Below, in pieces: positions 12,106 to 22,600 of a DNA stretch of 64,000 bases. Numbering within the stretch: the stretch's first letter is position 1; the number at the start of each line of letters is the position of its first letter. This DNA comes from Vanessa cardui. Taxonomy: Eukaryota; Arthropoda; Insecta; Lepidoptera; Nymphalidae. The stretch covers positions 1,364,001-1,428,000 of the forward strand of contig NC_061143.1 in NCBI RefSeq assembly GCF_905220365.1, given 5' to 3'. The translations under genes and the position numbers were made by a program. The notes below the pieces were generated by a model. The model made no database searches. It was given only the letters and a program-made list of their open reading frames with translations, and had not been told where the DNA came from.

Positions 12106-12559
12106 GTTTTCGCTATCTATTATCGAACTTCATATAAAATAAGCTACTTGCCGTATTTAACAACAACTTCGAATCAAAAAAACCTCAAATACAAATAAAT
12201 GTCAATTGTCAAATAGTCGATACACTTTGCACAGGTTATATGCAAAAATAATAAGACGACAGATTATATTTACTGCTCTAATTCATTAAGTAGTCAGGTC
12301 TTCAACATATTTAATTCCAACATCATTTAATGATTATTATAGCTATTAAATTAGATATGAAAAGTTACAATCAAACCTTTCTGTGAGTATCAAACATAAA
12401 ATTTACGTAACAGTTTTTTTTTAAACTAGTAGCAATAGTATAAGACTGTAGGTCTCATTACCTTTGCCTTTTCTCAATAGTAGAAAATAATAATAAATTA
12501 CTATTAGGTTATGTTGTCGTATTTTTGTAGTTTGTAAAACTATAATTTTATAATTAAAA
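12106..12559. promoter_or_regulatory. Divergent intergenic region between CABIN1 and MRPS26
   Basis: 454 AT-rich bases between two divergent start codons, so both 5' UTRs and promoters must lie here unless an upstream non-coding exon was missed. I see no convincing TATA box, no repeat and no other gene. Confidence 0.4.
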
Positions 12560-13389
12560 ATGATACCCAAAAACGTATTACTAAAACGCTCGTGTCCATT
12601 AATAATGCAGATTGCGGAAACTCATCGTAAGCCGAGATGGTTGCCTGTAGCGAAGAGCAAAATATATCGTATCCCAAAACGGCCTGAAGTATCAGAAGAG
12701 GAGCGACTAGAGTTACTACGAATAAACAATAATTATAAAACCCAAATGCGTGCAATACGACGATTTTATCACGAAGAGATGATAAATGAGAAGTCATCCC
12801 TACAGAGCGCCAGCTCAGAGATGTCTCAGCGATTGGAAGCGGATGAATGGGAAAAGTGCGTACAAATTAATGAAAAATGGAACGCACAAGTAGCTGCAGA
12901 GAGAAAACAAAGACGAAAAATAGAGTTGGCAGCGATGGAGGACTATGCACTCAAGAGAATCGAAGCAAAAGACAAGGAATTTAAGGAGAGAATAGCTAGA
13001 GCGTCAGCAGAAATAAGACGCGAAAAGGTAATGTTTTACAGTGTTGAAAACGTCAATTTTGTTTGCTTTGGTTGCTTAATTTCTTTATATTTTGGACTTA
13101 AATTCTCAATGTATGTTACATGTTTTTAAGTCAAGTATGATTTTAATAAATTATCTGGAAATCATTTAAATAACTTATGGTACCAAATAATTTGTAACAT
13201 ATATACTTTTTATAATTTCAGGAATTAAGTTCAACATTCATAACACCAGATAATCTCGAAGCAGCCATAGATTATGCTCTAGCTAACCCAGTGGACTACA
13301 ATTATGCTATTGATTTGAGAGGTAACATAGTATCTGGGAGAGACACACCAATTGTAAAACCAGAAAAGAAGGATCAGGCTGTTGCCTAA
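12560..13389 (+). CDS. MRPS26: Mitochondrial small ribosomal subunit protein mS26
   Basis: Two exons (12560-13027 and 13222-13389) encode 211 residues; human MRPS26 is 205. Diagnostic stretches are PVAKSKIYRIPKRP near the N-terminus, a long charged helix (about residues 60-155) rich in Glu, Lys and Arg, and the C-terminal FITPDNLEAAIDYALANP followed by NYAIDLRG, matching the family's FITRENLE...NYNWAI pattern. mS26 is a metazoan-specific protein of the mitochondrial 28S subunit. The basic N-terminus (LLKRSCPL) fits a mitochondrial targeting sequence. The upstream ATG at 12560 was chosen; a second in-frame ATG at codon 16 could also serve. A poly(A) signal follows at 13479. The gene converges on POLR3D, whose stop is 289 bp away. 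Confidence 0.93.
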
Positions 13390-13478
13390 TATTTTAGTGT
13401 TATATTTATTTAAAATTTTCATTTTATTAATGAATGCTTATACAAGTAAATATGTAAATAGTAGTTGTTTTTCTTTCT

Positions 13479-13484
13479 AATAAA
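13479..13484 (+). terminator. Poly(A) signal of MRPS26
   Basis: AATAAA 90 bases after the MRPS26 stop codon, followed by an A-rich run at about 13502. Confidence 0.6.
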
Positions 13485-13677
13485 GAAGTATGTTGTTCCA
13501 TAAAAAAAAACAACTCAATTCATTTGATTTTTTGTTTACATAAAAACTAACAGATTAAAAAGAATAATTTCAAATATATTATATAAAAAAAAACCTTCAA
13601 TGAATTCATCAACAATTTATATACAAATAGAAATTTTACAATGCTTTACATTTAATATAACATTAGATTAATGCCAA

Positions 13678-16600
13678 TCACATTGACATATTATCAAACA
13701 TGGTCTGCCAATGCGGTGTGATGTTCAACTTGTGCTGCAAAGCCCCCAGTGACACAAGGTTGGCAGAACGAGATGCTTCATCAACTGCTGCTGACACCAC
13801 CTCCTGGTAAAATGATGCCTTTGTACCCGAACAAACCTAGGAAGAAGTTCATAATTCTATTAAAGAGTAAAACTTGATCCAATAAAAACAACCATCAAAG
13901 CTGTACCACAAAAATCAAAATAAACTTTATTCAAGTAGGTTTTAGAAGCACTTCTGAATCGTCATTTTACAATTAAGTGAAGCTACCACGGGTTCGGAAA
14001 GTAGATTCTACCGAGAAGAACCGGCAAGAAACTCAGTAGTCACTCTTTTTTAACATTTAAAAAATACAACATCATGTTAATTAAATACAATTATTTAAAT
14101 TAATGTATCCTGCTTGGAAGTCAACAGGTATAAACTCTATTTATCATCTATAAACAACACAAAATGTCTACCAAAAAACAAAGGTGTATTCTCTCAAATT
14201 TGACAAATTAGGTTTGAACTCGTAATTGCAACTGAAAAAGTTTAATTTTAACAGTCATGGAATCATTGGTTGATTGGATTAATTAAGGTGCATATTTTTT
14301 TTATTGAATAAGCACAAAGGTTTATAACTTATTGATGCAGTGCAATGATATTCTAATAAACAGATATGTTATATCCATACTTAACAACAGAAAAAAGTGT
14401 GCCGCGCCGGGGACCGTTTATTTTACATTTCGTTAAAAGTAAAAAAGATAGCTTAATAAAAACAATAAGTAAAAGGAATAACTAGATGTTATGATTACGC
14501 AAAACGTATTACTACGTAATTATGATGTATTATAACGTATTACTACGTAAAACGACTAAAGGCAAACGTCCCAATTAGGACGTTTTCTAGTCTTCACTTT
14601 TTGCGCGTTAATAACATATCTGTTTACTAGAACATCATTGATGCAGTGTTAATAATTGATTAACATTTAGTAACATGCACAAAGTACTGGCCTACCAATA
14701 ATTGTATCTCAACACAGCGCACAGGATCGAAACATTATTTGAAGGAACAAGTGTTTTTTCTATATTGATTAGTATAATAATAATAAATATAAATAAATAT
14801 TGGACAACATCACATACATTACTCTGATCCCAATGTAAGTAGCTGAAGCACTTGTGTTATGGAAATCAGAAGTAACGAAGGTACCACAAACACCCAGACC
14901 CAAGACAATATAGAAAACTAATGAATTTTCTACATCGACTCGGCCGGGAATCGAACCCGGGACCTCGGAGTGGCGTACCCATGAAAATCGGTGTACACAC
15001 AACTCGACCACGGAGGTCGTATAATGAAAGAACTATCTTGGACCTAAGTCCCAAATCACGGTTTGGTGCGACCGGTCACGGCGGGCCCTCACCTCAAACA
15101 CGGTGTCGCCGAGAAGTAGCGTGACGCGCCCGGAACGATGCACGCGCAATTTGCCTATTTTACCTTCCTCCAAGTCCTTCAGTCTACATCTATTATCGAC
15201 CTGAAATAAATTAAATGCATAAAAAAAATCACCGAAAAGTCAAATATCATGTTAAATGAAAATACAACAACAACAACAACAGCCTGTAAATTCCCACTGC
15301 TGGGCTAAAGGCCTCCTCTCCCTTTGAGGAGAAGGTTTGGAACATATTCCACCACGCTGTTCCAATGCAGGTTGGTGGAATTCACATGTGGCAGAATTTC
15401 TATGAAATTTGTCACATGCAGGTTACGAGATGAATTATAAAGACAAATTAAGCACATGAATCAGCGGTGCTTGCCTGGGTTCGAACCCGCAATCATCGGT
15501 TAAGATGCGCGCGTTCTTACCACTGGGCCACCTCGACTAACGAAATTATAACTGCATAACATAATAGAGCTCTACTATGTTATGCAGTACAAACATATTA
15601 GCAAATCGTATGAAATATGTAAAGGAAAGGTTTGTTTGACTTTATTCCTTCTGCAACAGGCTATTTGACTTGTTTTTAAAATCCATTTTATATTATTCAG
15701 TAGAAGGTTAAAGAACCCAGTACAAGTGTATTTTTCTCGTACATATTTGCCAAAAAATATCATATTAAAAATTCCATATTTAAATAGCGCGCGAAAACGC
15801 TACTTCGACAATATCGCGCTGCAATGAAGTCGGTGACGTCACTTGCCTGTATTTTAATCTGTGGTTCATATAGTTGGCAATCAAGGTTAACAAGCAAGGA
15901 ACTTCATCATAAGCCCGGCCAATGAAAAGCGTTTTGTGTCACGTGACAAACGTTTAAAAAAATGGATTTTTATTTATGGATTTTTGAATAAATTAAGCCT
16001 TATTTTCAACTTTTGTTAATAAAGGATCATTTGTAAACTCATAATATATACTGATTACATTAATTGAAACATTATTTTTCGCATTGTCAAATAGCTTATT
16101 GGATACGCTACACGTAGGTATTGTAGCACATTTTTCCGCCACAGAGCAGTACTTACTATCGTTAGCTAACCAGCCAGCGTAACTACAGTTACACGAGACA
16201 TACTACCTCGGTTCCCAAGATTGCTGTAGATTGGTATTGGTAGTGTAAGGAATGATTAATATTTCTTCACAAATGTCTATGGGCCTTGGTGACCACTTAT
16301 CATACGGCTTGACCACCTATTTTATAAGTAATAATAATAATAATAACAGGTTTGTCAGCGTCCTCCCCGGAGGTGGAGGGCTGGTCGTGCTTGCGGCGAG
16401 GCTCGTCGTCCCCGCCGCCGCCGCGCCCCGGCAGTGTGTCCGACAGCTGAAACATCATTACTTGCCTGAGTACCAGGGTTGCCGATGCCTATTCACCGAA
16501 TTCTCCAAAAATCTTAGCGAAATTCCCCAAATTGGGGAAAAGAAATGTCCCAAGTCCCCACAAATTCCCCACACAGAAATAAAGTTAAGAAATCATGTTT

Positions 16601-19600
16601 TTTCTTCATTTCCTAGCAATAAAATCCAATTTTCGAGGTAAATTTCCTTAAATCAGACTAGTCATGCTTACTGACGACCTTTTTTTTTATTAATGTCTGT
16701 ATATTGTGTACTATGCTAACTAATAATCGACTACAATTCGGTTTTTGTACTGACTAAAAGACGGATAAACAATCAATTACTGATCGTTTTGGTATAAAAC
16801 GCATAAGTATAAATTCCTCTCATTTTCCCCACATGTGACAATCCCCACACTAATCCCCAATCGACTTACAATTCCCCGCAATTTGGGGAATTCCCCACAC
16901 ATTGTCAACCCTGCTGAGTACACTGTTGTTGGAAAAACCATAGACAACCCCTAGCTGACGTTATAGAACAACTAACTTTAGTCTATAAATAAAAAAAATA
17001 GACAAGCTTTATTACATACTGTTGTAATACATAAAAGCACAATAAAAACTCGTCAAGTATATGTTGATATCTAACATATACGATATATTCATGTGTCATA
17101 TGGTTGGAATCGCATAGTGGAAAATCGGTATTGATCTTGTTGTTGTGTGTTGTATGAGTCAGGTATGGTTTTAAATCATTTTGTAATAATCTTCAATCAC
17201 TGATCTACCTGCAGCAATATGAGAGCCGGTTTGTCACTCCGCAGTAAATTGGCAACATTCGTATCTTCGAAGACTTCTTTCACGTCCGGTTTCAGAGTCT
17301 CCTCCACGAGTGGAACTACAGAATAAAATTAATACAACATTACTATAGTTCATCTTAAATTTACTTATATCAAGCTTAAACAAATAAAAAGCAACAAAAA
17401 TTCTATTTTTAAAGTAGCACTTTTAAAATAGAAGCTTTTTGTACGAAAAAATTCAATTAAAAACTATTTTAATTTGTATATTTTATATCTGAATATAAAT
17501 TATCTTGGTCTAGTTAAATCTAAATTATAAGAAGGTCGTATATCATTTGCATAAAAAAAACTTTATACATAAATCTTAAATTATATATGTATATCAGAAT
17601 TTAATTAAAGTAATTGCAGAAACATCCCACTCCAGATATATAATTCCAAATGTATTGCAAGTATAATTTTAAACCATTTTTATCACTGACACTTAAAAAT
17701 GGCGCGAAAATTAACCTAAAAAGAGGTAGTGGGATGCACGTAATTAAAATAGTTTTTAATCGGGACTCGAAACCAAAACCGCAAAAGTTGCTTTAAAATT
17801 ATAATATATATTATATATAATATACAATATATATAATATACAATATATATAATATATATAAATCTAAATTTAGCAAAATAGAACATTCCGACAACAAATG
17901 TCGTATCGGATGTTCGTTCGTATGCAAATACAAGCGGAATGTGTTCTGTAGCACCATCATAGCCCGCTGCCCTAGTAAAACGTTTCACTGGGCGTTTAGG
18001 AGATGCGGTATACAAAGCCTGTCTTACGAGCATCGTCCACATCGTCAGTGGGCTCCTGTTTCACAACCACCTCCTGTTTTATCTTCACAGCGGCTTTCGT
18101 CTGGTTTTTTGACCAGCCTATAAAAGATTATTCAACAAGATTGATTCGCTTCTTCTAAGATTATATTATAACATTATTTTCTTATTGTATAAAAGTTTAC
18201 TTCGAATTAAAGAAAATTGTCTGACTACAACTGGAATCAAGACAACGCTAAATTCCATTTAAGGTTTTCCAAGTCTTACAATTTTATTTTATATGGCCTA
18301 TATGGGTTATGGGCGATGCTATCCGCTTAATAAATCTATGACACCTATGCCTAGGCCGCAATCATCGCTACAACGCGACTATTCGCCGTAACGCATTGAA
18401 TGTAGCCAAACTTCGCTCCGTAAGGTTTAGTACCGTAAAATGGGGGGAATAGAAACTATTTTAAACTTTATTTAGAAGTTTAGGTGATATAACAGCTTAG
18501 TTTGATATGTTTTAGGGTTTTATCAGGTGTCCGGGATCTTAATTACTATGGATTAATCGTAAAATCGGATGTCCCGTGTAATATTCACGAAAAAACTATC
18601 AAAATGTGCAGATTTTCTATTCAACCCGCCATTGGGGTGAAAAGAAATGTAAAAGGGGTTATTAGAAAAAAATGATAGGGCTGCCACCATTTGTTACGAA
18701 ATATAATTCGAGCCTTACACTTAATTTAATAGACATCAACAAAAATATAAAAGTATGCAGTAATTCCAAAATATCAAAATTCTAAATGGAAAACAAACAA
18801 AAATTAAGAAATCTTCTAGTAAAATAAACAAAAACTTAAAAAAACCTTCCAGTAATTTCTCAAAATAAAATCAACAAAAAAATACAATTGTTAAGTGCTT
18901 TCTTATTTATCTACTCATCATCATCATCATGATGATCTTCTTATTTCTTTGCGTAAATTTCACAAATCTTCATGATCAGTGAAACTTAAAAGCTACAATA
19001 CCAAGGTACCTTAAATTACTAAGTTGAGATCAAAATAGGAACATGACATTACTACTTAAAATTTGTTTAAAACAGTTATCACTTTCAAACTTAATTCTCA
19101 TTTTCAGACAAAACTTTCAAAATTTCTTCACTGTTATTGTAATAATTCTTTTTACTATGTGCTAGCAGACTTTGTTTTTCAGTCTTAATCTTAACATTGT
19201 CATGTGATTGTATTCGTTTACATTCATTAGGTGGAGGTATCTTCAGATTCTCTTTTAACGTAACAGGTCGTAAGTTTGATCTTTTGTCGCTTTTTATTTC
19301 TGTGTTTTTTCCTTCTTCTGTTTTTTTTCTGACATGTCTTAAATTTGATGTCACTTTTATTTCTTTCTTCACTTTCTTTATATTTTTATCTGTGATAATT
19401 TGTACCTTAGTAATATTTATTTTATTCTTTTTGCAACTTTTAGACGGTGAATCGTCAATAACGACTTCCTGGGCTGCATTTTCATCAAAAAAATAAACAG
19501 GCATTGATTCAATATCAAATGGAACATTCGTCTCAATCTTTTCAAATTCCTCTGAAATATTTTCACTTAATTTAATTGAATTAACAGCCAATTCAAGCTC

Positions 19601-22600
19601 TTTATCTTCTCTTAAATTATTTTTGCTTAACTCGAATAAATTAACTCCTTCATCATGCGTAGCCTCTTCCCTAGTGCCTGTCCCGTCATCTTCAGTTTTA
19701 CATAAGTTCGCTTCCGTTTCTTCACATCCATGTTCCAGTCCCTTCGATTTTGGTCTAAATTGGTCTATTATCTCAACGATTACTTTTTTCGACGTATTTT
19801 TGTCTTCTTTTTCAGGTATTTGTGATAATTTTCCCTTTCCCTTCCCGTTCCCCTTCCCCTTCCATCCCGAGCCCGATGTTGAAGGCATATGAATTTCTTC
19901 TAACGCACGCGCATCTTCTATATTTTTCTTCTTTTTCTCCAGGGTTTCTTTGTCTATATCTTCGTATTTCCTTTTTTTATTCGGCGTTACAGGTACATTG
20001 GTTTCTGCTGTATCAGGAAGTTCTTCATCATCTTCAAAATTCTCCAGCGTCACAGTTTTTGCATTTTTAGCTTTGTTTTTTTTGTTCTTTTTTGTCTTTA
20101 TTTTCTTTTCCTTTTTGCTTGATGATGATGATGCATCAATACTAGAGATATCCTCCAAATCTTCTTCAGCGACACTTTGACCGGCAACAACATTTAGTTT
20201 TCGTTTTTTTGTTGGTTCTCTAATATTCATGCTTCCGAATCGCATTTCTTTCAGAAAAGTTAAGACAGATTCATTGATAACCTCTCTGTGAGCTTCAGGG
20301 TCTTGACCCTCTTGACCACTTTGTGGCAATCTCGACAAAATTTCATCGACGTTCAAAGGATTAATACCACATTTTTTGAACCCCGCCTTTAAATTGGTTT
20401 CCGCATTGCCTGAAAGTTCTTCCATTAGCAATTTCAATAATCTTGGAAAACATCCCTTGGGGACAGTTCCAAGACAACGCCCATCTTTTTTTTTCCATTT
20501 TAGTAGCAGTTCCCTCCACGCATGCTTCATAGGACGGAAGAAAGCGACGTCCAGAGGCTGCGTCAAATGTGTTGAGTTTGCTGGCAGGAATACAAAATCG
20601 ATATTTTTTTCTTTACATTTTGCAATCAAATGCGCAGAAAGATGAGATGACAAATTGTCACCAATTAAAACCTTTCTTCCTGGCAGCCTGTCGAAATATG
20701 GAATAGCAATAGTTGTTATCCAGTCTTCAAAGGTCTTTCCTTCGAACCAGCCAGACGAAGATGAGTTATATCGCGCGCCTTTAGGTCCGTACTTTACCCA
20801 TGAATCATACCGATTCTGAGCTTTGTACACAACATACGGAGAAAGTAGTTTCCCTGCAGCTGTTCCGGCAATCATTAAAGACGTGGAAGCTTTTGAGTGA
20901 TTCATTACCCTCTCGGGGTATTTGGTGCCACGTTTCATCAAAACTTTTTTTCGACCTGGGTCATCGCTTAAATTCGTTTCATCGTAGTTTAAGATGTGGG
21001 TAGGTGGTACGCCATCTAAACTTTTTTGCAACTCTGAATGGTATTCTCTTATGTTATCGGGTGAAACTGCTGCCCTGCTTCTTTTTATATTTTGACAAAT
21101 GCGTTTTGCAATTTTATCCGAGTGTCTTTTGAGAAAACCTTCCACCAAGTCAGGTCCAGGAAAATTATTCTTAAACCGCTTATGCTTGATACCTAATTTG
21201 TCAAGATACATTTTAACAATAAATCGCAGATCCATTGTATCCAGAGGATACCCCCATTCTGAGCATGCATTTATATTGGTAATCAGGTATTCTTCGTCCG
21301 CTTCTGTTAAAGCGGTTTGACCGCCTTGAGGTTTCATCTCTCTTTTGCTGTGACGGTACAGCACGGAAATATTTATATTATATTTTTCGGCAACCAATTT
21401 TAATTTGGCACCTGGTAATGCCAATTCCTCCACTGCCTTGCATATGATGGTTTTATCGTACTTTTTGTACTGTTTTTTTGTGGGATCTGGCTGATATTTT
21501 CGCGGCATGGTGCAACCTAAAATACGAAATAAAATCATTTACACAGCAGACGCAACCCTAGCATAACAAAATCTATTGACCCCGTAAGTGATCCTTTTCA
21601 CCCCGTACTTATGTCTATTCACCCCTTTACTATATCTATTAAACCCCTTCTAGACTTCTACTGACCCCTCTTTGATTTCTATTGACCCCTTTTTGTACCC
21701 AAATTTACCTGACAGAGTATTTTTATAATTTTATGAATTTAAATTGCTTTAAAAACAATAACTTTAGTGAAATCTAGTAAGAATATTGTACTTACATTCA
21801 GCATTAAGAATCAAAACTCACAAAAACGCAGTATTAATTTTAAAAACTTAAAGTTTTGAGGAGCTAAATTTCGGCTGTTTTTAAACGGCAACTTTACCGG
21901 TAATTTTCTGTATCAAAATGACAGTTGAGTCATTTGTCTATGGTAAAAAAAAAAACTAACGGTATTGCCAAAATAAAATATAGTTTCTACTAAAATAATA
22001 TTGAAGAGACTGTATGTAGGAGAGTCGTCTAAACTTAGTTCGGTTTTTTTTTCTATTGCCCCCGTGAATTCTATTCCCCCCATTTTACGGTACTCGTGTA
22101 TGACGCAAGGAGTTTATCGCGATGAGTTGTCACACTACAATCGGACACCAATCTTAATAAATAAAACCAAACCAAAGTATCATTACAATATACATAACGA
22201 AATGTACCGATGACATTTTTGGACCTTTTTGGCAATTATCCTCGCGATTTACGATAAAAAACACGCGTGGATATGTCATGAACATTAATTATAAGCCGAT
22301 AGTTCAAGATTTCTCGTACGGATCTTAGCGCGATAAGTGCGGCCTAAGCATTTAAAACATACACTTAATATCAATTATTAATTGAATGTCACAAAGGGTA
22401 CTTACCTAAAAAGTCCTAGCCACTATGATGTTAGTTTTTACATAAAAAGAATTTGTAAACGCTTTGGAATAATGAGTATTTTACTTCAGGATCTTGTTTA
22501 GATTAGTTAGAAGATACCAACCGATCACATTTCCGAAAGTTTACTATAAATTTACGATTGGTTATAGGGAAACAACTATTCAAAGCAATATTAAATATTT

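Noticed and set aside
14930..15015. A second tRNA-like sequence with B box GGTTCGATTCCC.
   Set aside because: The same sequence with the same 3' body occurs four times in the window, so it is a SINE head and not a tRNA gene.
18905..18940. CAT/ATG trinucleotide palindrome inside the pogo element.
   Set aside because: Simple sequence with no sign of function; part of the element's 3' non-coding region.
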